The notes under the pieces are model-generated. The model searched no databases and had not been told where the DNA came from. It was given only the letters and a program-made list of their open reading frames with translations. From Apostichopus japonicus (taxonomy: Eukaryota > Echinodermata > Holothuroidea > Aspidochirotida > Stichopodidae), in contig NC_092569.1 in NCBI RefSeq assembly GCF_037975245.1, positions 14,282,501 to 14,346,500 of the forward strand: a stretch of 64,000 nucleotides of DNA. The letters run 5' to 3'. This document shows, in pieces, positions 23,701-36,150 of the stretch (within the stretch, counting starts at the first letter, position 1; the number at the start of each line of letters is the position of its first letter). The position numbers and the translations under genes were made by a program.

Positions 23701-23941
23701 AGGTAATCTGTATTGGTCCAAAATATTCTAGATATTCAGATATGGTCACCTTTGGTCAAAATTCCTAAACTGTTTTTATTACCCACCGCGTGTAGGAAAT
23801 TAACCTCACTGGGACATACAGTCATCTAGTGTGTTCATGTCAAATGTATGAAAACAATTTGGAAATTAAAGACCTAGAGGAACGAAATTTTTGAAAACTT
23901 GTAGCAACCGCTATAATTTGGGGCTAATATACAGAGTACCT
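23701..23941. mobile_element. TTAA-flanked MITE, copy 1
   Basis: The 241-bp element begins AGGTAATCTGTATTGGTCC and ends GGGGCTAATATACAGAGTACCT, which are imperfect inverted complements. It is flanked on both sides by TTAA (23697-23700 and 23942-23945). TTAA duplications are typical of piggyBac and Kolobok. The AGG start does not fit piggyBac's CCY ends, so Kolobok-type mobilisation is inferred. No coding capacity. Confidence 0.7.
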
Positions 23942-24566
23942 TTAATGGCAGCAAACATGTTGTAATCACAAAGGCTACGTGCTCTTCTCCTTTAACGTAT
24001 CATTAATACATTTGAGCTTTCAAGTTTTAAATGAAGACTATTTACTGCTAGCTACGGTCTAGTTTAAAAATAATTTATAAACAATAGAACATGGTATATA
24101 ACAAAAGCTTATCTTGCAAAATAAAAACTTAAGGTAAGGTAATCCCTAGTGGTCACTTATGATTTTATGAACTTTATGAGACTTGAATTAAGCATACCTG
24201 TGACTGGAGGAAAGTATCACTTGCTTACTGTATGCTGTACATGTCATATTTCTGTACCTCAAATGACCTTTGTCCCAACAAAGCAATAGGAACCCAGAAC
24301 TCACTATGGGAATAGATAATGAGATATTCAATTTTCAGACTTCTGAGTGAAAACAATATGGATCATCCACTTACCAATGGCTATACCTACACTCCAAGTG
24401 TGAAGTTAAACCAACTTGCACTTCTCAATATATGGTGTTTATGAGGTTTTCAGGCTTGACCTCTATTTACCTCAAATGACCTTTGACCTCCATGAAAAAC
24501 AATAGGGACCATATACTCACCAAGTGCTACCAACATACAAAGACAACAAATGCATTCGGCAAGAAA

Positions 24567-27500
24567 TCAAAAACGAGTCAAATGTTCTGCAATTGCTTTT
24601 TCTTTACTTGGCCTCTCAAACGTAGAACACAGTGGAGGTGGAACTTCGACATCTGGAGTTGTATCAACTTTTCCTTTTTCCTTTTCAAGTTCTACCAGTG
24701 ATGTAACTTGTTCCATGAGCTTATCAACATAAGCTGAAAAAAATGTTTCTGATATACTCAAATTGAAATTTACACATGTGGGGTGTGTGTATGTAGAGGG
24801 AATTACATTTGATGTGACATTAGATGACCTTTGAGCTGAGCTAGAAAATAATTGAAGGTTTAATTGTTTTGATAAAGTTCCATCTCTTTCTCATCAAAGA
24901 CTCTTACTAAAATGAACCAAATTATGATTAGGTTCAAGTTTGGCGATACCAATTTGATAATAGAATATTTTGAGTCCTCAGATTGGAGACTATTGGTTGC
25001 TTTTAGTAGTAAAATTTTTTGTTTGCTCATCATGTATCCAAATTAAAAGTAAACGGTTCAAGGCATAGACTACATTTGCAATCAGGTGACTAAGTTTTGA
25101 CCTACAGCAGAAATAATCTTCTATCAAAGTAATAATATTTCAAAGGGCACATGTCCACCAATATGACCTTTGGCTTTGATTTAACCTTTGAACGCATGAT
25201 CATTCACTTCAGTTACTTATATATATAGCCAAATTCTGATAGTAGGGGAGATTCTTACTATATCTGTGTAGCTCCCATGATCAATTCAATGTTTCCCCTT
25301 GGAGTACTAGCCAAAAAATGGTTTTGAAGAAAGATTGGCCCAAAGACTGTCAAAGATGGACACACACAAATACATTTTGACCCTAAGTCATGAACTTCCT
25401 GTCACCATGGGGTACCCTACCATATGGGTGACCCCATGCAAATTGTAGCAGCACAGGAACACTAACCATTACCATGGCAACTATTGCTACAGGAACTGAT
25501 ATAAATACAATTTTCACGGCAATTATTACATGCATCTATTTTTTATCACTGATTTTATTCCACTCACCGAATGAACACTGTTCCATCACTTTCTTTAAAG
25601 TATAGTCGCCAAAATTTGCTTTGGGGAATGCAAGTGTATACTGCAAGTCCCCATCATGATTTCTAGCTTGGGTCCTCACAGAATTTTCATTGTAATGCAG
25701 AACTGCGAGAAAGAGTCTGAAGAGCAATAAAACAAATAAGTTGGTAACAGTCGTGCTAGAATTAGCAGTGCACCTTTGCCACCAATATTCAGTTTTGTTT
25801 AAAGATCTGTTGTATTGGACCCAGTTAGCACCGATAGCTAGGAAAGATTCATTATGACATAATTGATCTGCCGTAGTTGAAAACTGACCTCGTGCTGTAG
25901 CCTAAAAATAAGTCTGCGAAGCTTCTTGACTTTGTGAGGAGCTTAGTTTAAACAACATTATGGAGAGTTTAAAAGAAGAATTCTGTAAGTTGTGATGAAC
26001 CTTACACCATAGGATTAAAGGTATTCTGTATTGGTCCCAAATTATAGCATGCTAAAATTGCTAGAAGTTTTCAGAAAGTACTTTTCATGGAGGTCTTTAC
26101 TTTCCAAAATGTTCTCAGACATTCTACACAACACGCAAGATAACTCATGAATGTCTCGGTGAGGTAAAATTCCTCCAGGGTCGTAATAAAAGCAGTTGAA
26201 GAATTTTGACAAAAATTAAGGGTAACCATATTTGGGGCCAATACAGCATACCTTTTACCAAATCAGAAAATTTACCTATATGATCATATGTTAATGAGTA
26301 TGGATGACCTAACCTGCTCTTCATACCAGCATGACCAAAATGGTACATCTTGGGGGCAAAGTGGTTCACCAGACTGTGAAAGCCTTCTACACCGAATGTT
26401 TGCCCCATTGGCGATAACTGTTTGATGTCTTTGCGAAGCCGACTGTTTGAGAGGATGTCCGTAACCTGTTCGTATGGTTCTGTACCTGTATAAATATATT
26501 CCCAAAAATATTTGACAGTCTCTCAAAACGTGTACGAAGGGTTACCATAAATGCTGCAATTTGTGTTTAATGGTACAGCAAAGACCAAACAAATATCTGA
26601 AACAGACTGAACAGTTAAATATTCAGCTGGAAGTACTTCTTGTCCTTTTAGCAGGGAAATAAGCTGAAGCTGCATGGTGCCACTAGCACCTGGAACAAAG
26701 TAAGATAAATAAATCCCAGTTTAAAAACTTACCTGGTATGAAATATTTCTTTTCAGAAGCAATTCTATGGACACAACTTGGGAAAAGCTGGCTGTGACCT
26801 GAATGGCAGTTGGCTACATGGTTCAGTATGGAATCCCACTTGGCCAATGCCAATTCTCCATTGCCATTGCTTGTGACAACACTCCAATAAAGGTGTTTAA
26901 TGATGCTTCTCCTCCATTTCTACACTATTTCAAAGCCCTTTTTTTGTCAATCGCAACAAGCTTTTTTTTCAATCCTGTATAATAAATATACAAGGTATTA
27001 GTTACATTGAAAATCAAGCAGTTCTTATATCACAGTTGCAACAAATCCTGTGCAAACCTTACAGGGCAGATAACATGAAAACTTTGATGTAGTGAGTATA
27101 GTGACTCCCAAGATATTTCTCATGTTTAATAGGCTATTGTCCAAACTTTCCTTCTTGAGATACCGTTTTCACGAGGTTTTCAAAATAACAAGGCTAATTC
27201 CTGTACTCAATGTGGCACACCTGCTTACAAAATATGAGACTGCTGAAAGCTTCCCTTCTTAAGGTATCATGCCTTCAAGCTAGGCATCACAAGCACACAC
27301 ACACACAGACATAGAGACTTGTTTTTAATTGTTCACCCTACACTACAGATTACATTTCAGTTTGTTATTCCCAAATCTTGTTGCCCCCCCCCCAACTGGT
27401 GACTCATAGTTCTCTATTGAATTGGACAACTGACGACATTCCATCATTTGTTCATGTTAGACCCAGAATTGCTCACATGCACACACACACCATTATGATT

Positions 27501-30500
27501 GCATGGGTTTGCGATTTCTTTGTAACAAAAAAGGAAGGACATGATGATCGACTCAAGATGGCCATTTCTTACAGCAAGTAACAGGGGTTCTTTTTTTAAG
27601 GAGGAATGGTAGTTGAGAGAAATATTTTATTAAACGGGTTATATTTAAAGTTGTTATGAATGGGCGTTCAACTTCAGAAAAATTCAAATTTAAACCATTT
27701 CTCTGCCAATTAAATAAATGTCTGGTGGAAATTGCTACTGCTGGGACAGTTTTTATTGCAAATTATTGCAGGATGCATATTTATAGCTGATTTGGAAGGA
27801 AACTGTACAGAAACTTATGAAAAATGTTTACCTTTGGCTACATGCCACACGTCGTAGTAGTGGGTCACTTGGCTGCAATTCTCTCGAAGCCACTTTTGAA
27901 TCTGAGCATGACGATCAGTTACAAGTGTCGTAAGAGTTACGTTTGCAAATTTGAAGACTTCAAGACATCGCTTCAAGCCCTCCAGCTCCATGTGATAACT
28001 GCCACTGGTTTCATTACTCTGAAAGAAATAATGTTTTATATGAAATTGCAGTTAGTAATAGCGGCTAGCTAATAGCAAAGGAGTTGAACATTGCAAAAAC
28101 AAAAATTCCAGAAGAGCATCTACCATTGTTTACCTGCACTAACTCCATAGCAAGTATCTTCTTACGCTGCAGATCCAGAAACGTGTAGCTGACAAATTTT
28201 GCTGAATGGCCCATACTGTCACATGTGGCATCTCCACCACAAACTACCCCTGTCCTTATAGAACCTAACAATCCATCTTGGCTAGTCTTCCATACAGTAC
28301 AGATGGCTGGATTCAGATAAAGCTTTTGGTGTCTGAAGAATGTCTGTCTGGTGATACTTTGAACCCCCCAGAACTGCAAAACCCTCAAGACTTTACTTGG
28401 GAGGGCTCCACTGAAGAGGATGGAAGCACTTAGAAGTAGATTACCAGCAGGAGTAGACCCAATGAATGGCTGTCTCAACCACTTGAATGATCCATCACAC
28501 TTATTACATGTTTGATTAATAATCAGCAATGTACCAATAACAGTGGTACATGTTTTGGTGCCGCCTTTTCCACACAACTGACATAAACGGAAAAGTTGCA
28601 GTAACATGGTTTTAAATACCACAAACTTTTCATCTTGATTTGCCAGCTCATATTCAGTGTCTGACCTGAACAAAAAATAAAAGCTTGAGTTACTGCTTAT
28701 AAATTATTGGGCTGAAAAACTTAAACATTTGTATTTTGGTGATTTCGGACAAATTTGCATGTTCAAAAGTTACTTTACAGGAGCAAGAAAGATATTTAAT
28801 AAAATTATTGATAAAAGTAAATGGCAGTTGTAAAACTACATAACTTTGATTGTTCCAGGGCCAACATAAAATTCAAATCAATGAACCATGCCATGTCCTC
28901 CTAATGCACTAATATGTAGATAGTATGCAAATCCTGATCTTTGATATTTTTTTCTGCGTCGGCTATAGGAAGGGATAGGGAAATATTTAGCCCAGGCTGC
29001 TGGCAAAGTTCACTTATGTCGATCAACAGATTTTGTCCAAAAACGAATCACAACAGTTTTCTATATTGCATTGACTGACCGGTAATATGGTAGATGTAAA
29101 TCAAATATTACTAACTCATGATCACTGTCATCATCACAACTCTGTTCATCAAAAGGTTCATAGTCTTCATCAGAAGAGTCACAAGAATCAAATTCATCCA
29201 TAGCTTCCTCATCATCAATAAAATGATATAGTTTGAGTTCCAATGGTGGTTTCAATATGTCACACTGTACTCCCTGAGACCGATACTTGGGAACACATTG
29301 CCACCTTTTAAAGATAATGAAAGAACATTCTCGAAAGTGTAAAATCTGATAATATGTGTGATGTGTATAGATTTGCTAATTAGAGAATATTTACCCTGTA
29401 TCTCAATATGGTTGTTTACATTTCCTAGAAAGGTACACTGCTAATGTGAAATATTGTGACACAAATTTTCTCTTCTGGGACATAAAAAGCAGTATGTGTC
29501 AATGGAAGCCATCACCTCGGTCGACTCAGCCTCCTCCATGATGACATCATCAACAGTCTCTCCAATCAAATTTATTTAAGGCCAAGTATACCCTCATATT
29601 TATCCCATAATCTAATTTGGTATTTGAAGTCAGAAAATTGCTCTCAAGTTGTTTACTTTCAAGAACTGTTTTGACTATGCACCTTGCCTAATTTTGCACC
29701 AAAAAAATAACAATTCTTCTCTCAATGTAAACATCACTTTAAGTTGATTAACTTTGAATCCTAGCAAAAATAACAGCAAATCACAGGAATGAGTTTTGTT
29801 AGCATCTTTAAAAGATAACATATGCATAGTTATACAACCATGTACCCTACTGTTTGCAAAATATGAATGCTAAGAGTAGACTCAAGTTGTTTACCTTTAC
29901 TTGGTCCTTTGTAAGTTGCTTGTATCTTCATTGATCTAGTTGTGGTCACAGCTGAGATACTTTTGTGGTGCATCTTTATCTTGTCAGTGCTTGTACATTT
30001 GTTAACACTGGTATTTCTATCAGTTGAAAAGGGTTCTTCTAAGTCTGTTGAAGCTTCACTGTCCTCTTCCGGCTTTCTATTTTCGTCCTCTTTGTGTTCT
30101 GTCATCATCTGTACAATAAATATGAGATAAACAAACCTGAATTTGAGAAAAAGTAACTTTCTGAAAATGTGCAAGGGCAAATGGAGTCACTGTCTGTTCC
30201 AATATATATTCCTTTCAAAAGTCGATAACATCACCGGTTTTGAATTACCAAAATTGTTTGCACTCTGTTTGCAAGGATTGTTTTTGAACAATTTTCTAAC
30301 ATCTTTATAATTATCATACTGGCTCCAGGTCAAAAATGTCATCAAGACACGTTCACAATAAAACTTCAATATCCAAACGATCAATCCAAATTGGAGTAAC
30401 AAGTTTAGTTTTAGCAAAACCTGGAGTTTGTTAGAATTTTTATTTTGGCTTCTCATATCCATTTGTATTAGCAATCAAAATATGTACTTCATGCAGTATG

Positions 30501-30800
30501 AAATTGTACTAGTACACACACTATGATTTTCAAGAGTGTAGTACCGAAGTATCCTGAGTTACAGGATTACAAAAGCAACTTTTATGGCCTCTAGTCTACA
30601 AACTTACCCTTTGCACTTCTCGCTTTCTATAGGCAGGTCTCTCAGGCAAGTTGGTACTGTACGGCTTCTCGTCTATGTCAGTGGTGTAAATGGTTGGCAC
30701 AGCATCTCCTTTCAGTTTCCTCTTGCTGAAGTCCCAAAGAGAATTGCAAGAAAGAATTACTGGTGCACCTTCTGGCCTAGTGTTATTCAATAATTTCTTA
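24567..30800 (-). pseudogene. Decayed THAP/Kolobok-type DNA transposase, multi-exon
   Basis: Exon blocks on the minus strand, 5' to 3', begin with about 30760-30608 (second half of a THAP-like domain ending KRKLKGDAVPTIY; the THAP zinc-ligand His is not recognisable). Then come about 30110-29900 (TTRSMKIQATYKGPSK), 29304-29116 (acidic SSDEDYEPFDEQ) and 28665-28134 (CxxC pairs, GNLLLSASILFSGALPSKVL, CGGDATCDSMGHSAKFVSYT). They end with 28018-27832 (TTLVTDRHAQIQKWLRENC, YYDVWHVAKG), 26974-26733 (WRRSIIKHLYWSV), 26485-26314 (GVEGFHSLVNHFAPKMYHFG), 25716-25568 and 24733-24567 (PPPLCSTFERPSKEKAIAEH, stop). GGD, TDRH and VEGFHS are the likely acidic catalytic triad. Splice sites and phases join well from 29304 onward. 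Decay shows in the 26974-26733 exon: a one-base loss in a poly-A run near 26940 and a TAG at 26920-26922. The family name rests on memory of Kolobok-like proteins. Confidence 0.7.
26019..26253. mobile_element. TTAA-flanked MITE, copy 2, inside transposase intron
   Basis: About 235 bp, beginning AGGTATTCTGTATTGGTCCC and ending TTGGGGCCAATACAGCATACCT. The ends are inverted complements and closely match the copy at 23701. It is flanked by TTAA on the left and TTTA (one change) on the right. It sits in the intron between the transposase exons at 26314-26485 and 25568-25716. Confidence 0.65.
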
Positions 30801-30949
30801 CACAAGGTCAGGGTACTTTTAACTGTTATGTCAAAAGGTTTTAGCAGAAATTCTATTGGCAAATTTTGACACATGATTTGGCACAGATCTACTCCATGCC
30901 GCAATTCTGATCTGATGCGCACAACTTAACCTTTGCGCACAGCTCTAAA

Positions 30950-32749
30950 CTTGATGTGGTGCATTATGACATAGGATTTTGTATTTGCAAAATACTTCAT
31001 GGATGCACTGCTCATGCACTCATGGAACTCACATGTATAGATTACCTTGTCATGAGTTTTTTTCAGTTATGTCTGACAAGGAGCTATGCTTTTTAATAGT
31101 TAAACTGTTGACAGTGTCTGCAGCCAAACAGTATACTACTAGTGTTACTGAAGATTAGCTTGCTCAAAGAAGACTAGATATAAAACATTAGTGATTTTAA
31201 GTTAAAATTCACTTAAATATTCTTTCTTAATTCAGAAGATATGACGTAGGCCTAGTTAGTCCTGTTTGAATAGTAACTTGTCTTCAATATATACCTGGTA
31301 AGTTTTTATTGATAAAACTGATGGCATCTTGTTCTTATCCATTTACATGCACCACTATAGCTAGCTGTTGGTGCACAGTTTGCAGTACTTTTCACTAAAT
31401 TGGTAATTGGTTATAAGTAATTAACTTTTGGCTAAATTGACGTTTGGTTTCACACACTGACAGTAGGAAGGCTAGTCTACGTTATTGATCTAGTAAGTTA
31501 CATGCACTAATGTAGGCCCTAACTTGTAAGTTGTAGGCCTACGGACTTAGGACAGTATGATGGCCCTAATAATAGTCGCACAGCCGTATACTAGGCCTTA
31601 CTAGTGGTGGTACGTCGTTATCAGACTACGTGTCTAACAGCAATATTGACATGTGTTTATCGCTTAAAATTTGCAAATTTGGTAAATCACAGCAATCATG
31701 AAAATTACCAAAATTTGGCCAAATGAGACAAAAAATGTAAACTTCTTCATTAATAATGCCATATTAATGCTATAATTCATCAAATTAAGACGAGTTACGC
31801 GAGCATTTTACTTTATCTTTAATAATGTATAATATCAAAATGCGAATATAAAAAATGTCATACGATGTTGTCAACATTGTTCGGTATCGGTGAAAACATC
31901 AAATGCAAGCCTGCAGAAGTTCCACTTTTTGTCTTACATTTGTCCTCTTTGTTTGTAAAGTTTATCCTACTTATACTAGTTGTATTTACAATCCCACCTG
32001 TTTCCTTGATTTAGCTAATGATCCACTTGAGAAAACCTATAACCAGAATAGCTTACGACTATATTGTTTTCATTACACTTTAATATTTAGTTTATGCTCG
32101 ACTGAAAATATTGTTTGATTTGTACATCACAGAAGGTTAGGAGGCATAATGACCGGTGCATGATATTTTATTCTAACTATGATCACATTTTTGTAAGATT
32201 GATGGATATGGATACTACTTTTGTAACATGTTACAATGTCTGTTACTGAAGTAGATATTTTCTAACTTTTAATTTAAGATATATTTCTATACATTTTTTT
32301 ATCAGTTTTCTATTACTAGTCTATACCATTCACCACTGATTGCATTGTCCTGTATGTTATTCTATACTTTCAATACTTAGTCCATCCATGACCTTTATAC
32401 TTGCCTAAGTCTCCTGTTTAAGTTCCTTATTCAAATACAATCAACAAAAATTTGAGAACAATTTGTTATGTTTTCTTTTTTGCATATCTCTAAAATGCCC
32501 TGCAAATCTTGCGGTAGTCTAATTCTGTAACATTTTAGATTATATGTTGTATATTTTATGTTCATTTGGATTCGTGATTGAGAAGTTACCCTCAAATGAA
32601 AAGCCATAACCCTGTACGGTGTAAAAGTGCAAAAGTTCTTCATTGCTATGCCTTGATTTGTATAATACCACCGACTTTAACTGTTTTCGAAGAAAGTTTT
32701 GACATTCTAGTCACAATTGTGTTTTTTGCGATATCTTGTTATTTTCGGA

Positions 32750-32785
<36 letters not shown>

Positions 32786-32930
32786 CCTATGCGCATACAA
32801 CATATTTTCAGCATTGGTATAGTTCACATCTACCAGTAATGCATATGACACACATATTGACATCCACATTGAATGCTGTGTTGCATGTTGCGTGTGAAAT
32901 GTATCTCATTTATGCCAATGACATGCAGTC
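30950..32930. other. Intergenic stretch, AT repeat, no supported gene
   Basis: No recognisable frame. It includes an (AT)n run near 32752-32780. The first half of the THAP domain expected upstream of the transposase was not found here. Confidence 0.4.
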
Positions 32931-34331
32931 TACGTTACCGACAGGTTCATACTAGAAGACCTTTGTATTGTTTAACGAAAACCTGTAGATGAACTAAAAT
33001 ATGAATACAATAGGTAAGTGACATGATCACATGATAAAAACAGTACTGTGTATATTGAGGGGAAGGATCCGAGAATTATGAATATGAAAGTAATACAAAA
33101 ATTGTAATTTGTAATCTTGAATAATAAAATAAACTGCATAGTTATCCACACAAGCATAATACTTTACTTCTTTTGGGAGTCCCCATAGAAACAGAAAGCT
33201 TTAGAAACACCTCATACAAACATATATGGCAATTAGCAAACAAGTATTGATTCGATTATAAAACAGCTGACTCCAAAATAGGTCGTATTGGCTATCACGG
33301 GGTGATTGGCAAAAATGGGCTAAAAACTTACTTTTCTTGCACCCTAAGTTACAAAGGTTTAATATATGGAAATGGCAGCTCAGGTTTTATTTGGCAATAT
33401 TTTTCAGTAGTTCGCAGGTTGGTGGAGGTGTTACTTTTTCTGTAAACAAATAAATTGCGACGTCATAGGTCTTTTCCGAAGCTATTTCAGTGCTCCAACA
33501 GTGCAACAGTTAGAATTAACCGGTTCTCTGTATGGCGTTTTGAAAGCGTGCTTCTTCACCAACCCTTTTGTGAGGTAAACTGACATATACTGCACACTTT
33601 GGTTACACTCACCTTTTTACAGCAGTAGTTTATATTTAAACATTTTTGTGCAAAAACCTTTTTAACACCTTTTACAAATTCGGAAATTGATTTCCTATTG
33701 GAAGTTGGTATTATTGATGAAAGTCAGTGGTATAAAGTTGAAAACTATTACTAAAGTTTCATGTTTCTTCACTAGAAAAATAAAATAATGGCTATTGTAT
33801 ACGCTAGACTGTTCACTTTTGTGAAAATGATCACTTTTCTCTTTTTCAGAACAGAATAATGTCTTATGTGCTAGTTTTTAAATATAGTTGTATGCATCAA
33901 ACCTTTTAACACTTAATAGTCACGTCAAATGAGCAGATATCATACTAACTCTCAATGTAATAGGCGACTGTTTACTGTGTTCTTTAGTTTGATTGCAAAA
34001 CACCATTTTTTAGGCCTAATTCAAATGCGACACAATTTTTATTTTGTACTTGTACAATGTCATGTCAAGCATGTCTGATGTACAAACCCAGCAACAATCA
34101 TGCATGGAGATAAAAATACATTCCACAATCACTGTCCTATACTCATGAACAACAATAAATATTTGATTGGTAGTTTAATTATTTACACTCATTATTTTAG
34201 GCCTATCCTTTTCACACTGGTAGTGTAAATATGTATGTCCAACCACAGTAACTAGCTGACCTAGGTCTTTCTTTCGTTCTCGAAGTACACAAGTACTCTT
34301 GAAAATTTTCCTTATCGACGTTAGTTGAAGT

Positions 34332-34582
34332 ATGCCTCAAGGTAAACAAAAGTTGTTACCCTTTATATCTTCCTTACAGTGAGTTACTGAAGATTACAAT
34401 GTTGATATAAGTATACTGAGTTGTATTCTGCTTTGTTTGCTTATACAGATTACACGAATGGGGCCAGTGGAGAGGAATTACAATTCAATGGGATGCAGAA
34501 GAAGAGATCATTGGATTACATCATTCTAGTCCCGTGTGTATTTATTGTGGCATTCGCACTAGGGCGAACTTCATCGTCTTAA
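34332..34582 (+). CDS. Putative 47-residue single-span membrane protein, two exons (Z copy 1)
   Basis: Exon 1 (34332-34341) holds ATG CCT CAA G before a GTAAAC donor. Exon 2 (34449-34582) starts after TTGCTTATACAG and runs to TAA. Joined in phase 1 they give 47 residues: MPQDYTNGASGEELQFNGMQ, a basic KKR, then the hydrophobic span YIILVPCVFIVAFALG and a short RTSSS tail. The layout suggests a type II or tail-anchored microprotein with the charged N-terminus in the cytosol. An in-frame TGA two codons before the ATG limits the start. The copy at 62678-62928 keeps both exons, splice sites and length, with one replacement (Ser to Gly) and one silent change in this frame; the alternative frame of exon 2 is not conserved. 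I do not recognise the family. Upstream non-coding exons are possible. Confidence 0.45.
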
Positions 34583-34914
34583 GTATCCGCCAACGCTCAA
34601 CCACACAGCTCCGACTGACATATAGTAAACTTGGTTTAACGTACCAACCGGTGGGATTATGTATTTACATGTAGTCAACTTGCTCTTCGCTGAAAAGAAG
34701 GCGCTATGTTTCAGAAGTTAAAAGTGAACAAACCTCTGATGAAAAAAAGGATATAGGTTCCACCATGGGCTTAACGAGGTCAGCACTTCAATCACCTCTA
34801 AGAGAATGAAAAGGTCGAAAAACTTCAGAAAATTGATCAGCATTATAACTGATATGTTAGTAACATTCTGTGGTGTGTCGTTTTTATAGCATTTTAACTG
34901 CAACAAAATTAGCA

Positions 34915-34980
34915 GCGTTAAAACGTTCTCTGCACGTCGAATATTGGCGTTTAATATTTTTTTATGACAACGTTAACGCG
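34915..34980. mobile_element. About 65-bp foldback insertion present only in Z copy 1
   Basis: The extra sequence begins GCGTTAAAACGTT and ends CAACGTTAACGC, which are imperfect inverted complements. Z copy 2 reads straight across the site (TTAGCAGCAGTGAACATGAAG near 63260). It could be a tiny foldback element or the remnant of an excised one. Confidence 0.45.
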
Positions 34981-35415
34981 ATCATGAAGCAACACCTGCA
35001 ATGCTAATACAGAATTTTCTCACCATAATGAACGTGACTGTGTAAATGTCTGTCAACAAACCCATCCCTGCTTGGTAACTGTTATCAAGACAATGCTGCA
35101 TACAGTCCCTATTAGGCGATTTACTGCAGTAATAAAACAAGTGCAGCAATGAGAAATTTGTTTTGATTGGCAATATTTCTTAGCAGTTTGTCCATATTTT
35201 TTTGTGCGAAAAATATAAGACACAAGTGGGATAACGGTGTCAGTTCCTTTTCTCATATATCTTTTTCTCCTTGCCTAATGCTCCTATTCAGCAGACATAC
35301 TTTGTTACAAAGTTAGAATGTTTTAAAATTTTGTTTTGAAAAAAAAACCATTATGATAAATGTATTTATTTTATATTTTTGTAACGGACACTCCTAAGAA
35401 ATACACTATTTCACC

Positions 35416-35580
35416 ATGACAACCTACGGGAAGAGCCAGTTTCGCGAAAAAACACGAAGCTACAGTTATTTTCCATCCAAAATCCTATTAGCAGTAGTAC
35501 TAGGCCTAAGCATGTCGTTAGGCATATCCATACAGCAAGTCATGTCGGTATCAGCAAATCAACCAAGCAACCTGCTCTAG
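35416..35580 (+). CDS. Putative 54-residue single-span membrane microprotein (Z copy 1)
   Basis: ATG in a good context (TTTCACCATGAC) opens a 54-codon frame ending TAG. It has a basic N-terminus (MTTYGKSQFREKTRSYSYF), a hydrophobic span (ILLAVVLGLSMSLGISI) and a short polar tail ending NQPSNLL. The arrangement is that of a type II signal anchor. The copy at 63703-63867 keeps start, stop and length and differs by four bases, giving three replacements (Gly to Trp, Met to Lys, Ala to Lys), all outside the hydrophobic span. No silent change is seen, so purifying selection is not demonstrated. It could be a stand-alone microprotein, or the first exon or stem of a larger type II protein. Family not recognised. 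Confidence 0.4.
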   Translation: MTTYGKSQFREKTRSYSYFPSKILLAVVLGLSMSLGISIQQVMSVSANQPSNLL

Positions 35581-36094
35581 AGAGGCAGAAGTCCAGGCTC
35601 AAGAAAACCAGTCAACAGTAGGGAAGGGTTGCTGATATGCATTTTTTGATACTTTTAATGTAAAATTTAAGTATTCAGTTGCATATAAATTTTGATAACT
35701 GAGATCACGATACTTTACAAGCAAGATACTGCCTTTGTAACCATAGCAAAGCCTAGTTAATGATTTGTTGTTGTTTATGTTTATCACTTTCCTATTTTTG
35801 TTTTTATTCATTTGATCTCTTTCTTTCATTTCTTACTTTGTTTTATTCATTTGACAATGATGAAGAATTACATTTGTAGATTGAGGATTTCCCCAAATTT
35901 TCACTTTTATTGCTTACTGCTACAGGACAACAGTTTGTGGTCAGGTGGCCCTGTGTGACCTTTCTCTTTAAAAACCTGTCTTTAAAAACGATTTATGAAT
36001 ATTCAATGATCAACTTTTCTTTGATTGGTTTAAGGTGGTCATGCGTGAGTTTCCATACACTTAAATATGGGGTGTTTTCTTAAAAATATGGGAT

Positions 36095-36150
36095 GAATTA
36101 TTTTAGGAATTATGGGATGTATTTTAGGAATTATGGGATGGAATGAATAG
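36095..36150. repeat. Short tandem repeat
   Basis: Two to three copies of a unit like TTTTAGGAATTATGGGATG in a row. No further structure noted in the surrounding non-coding DNA to 37.8 kb. Confidence 0.6.

Larger units (their letters stand above)
32937..35690. repeat. Segmental duplication Z, copy 1
   Basis: This segment matches 61289-64000 in the same orientation, from CGACAGGTTCATACTAG to the window end, so the true right boundary may lie further on. Divergence is higher in the left half (non-coding) and very low around 34440-35240 and 35400-35600, where the two microprotein frames lie. The main indel is a stretch of about 65 bp at about 34916-34980, present here and absent from copy 2. 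Confidence 0.9.

Noticed and set aside
27300-27410. CRISPR-like or other prokaryotic array signals around CA-rich and C-rich runs
   Set aside because: These are simple-sequence tracts in eukaryotic intronic DNA without repeat-spacer structure.
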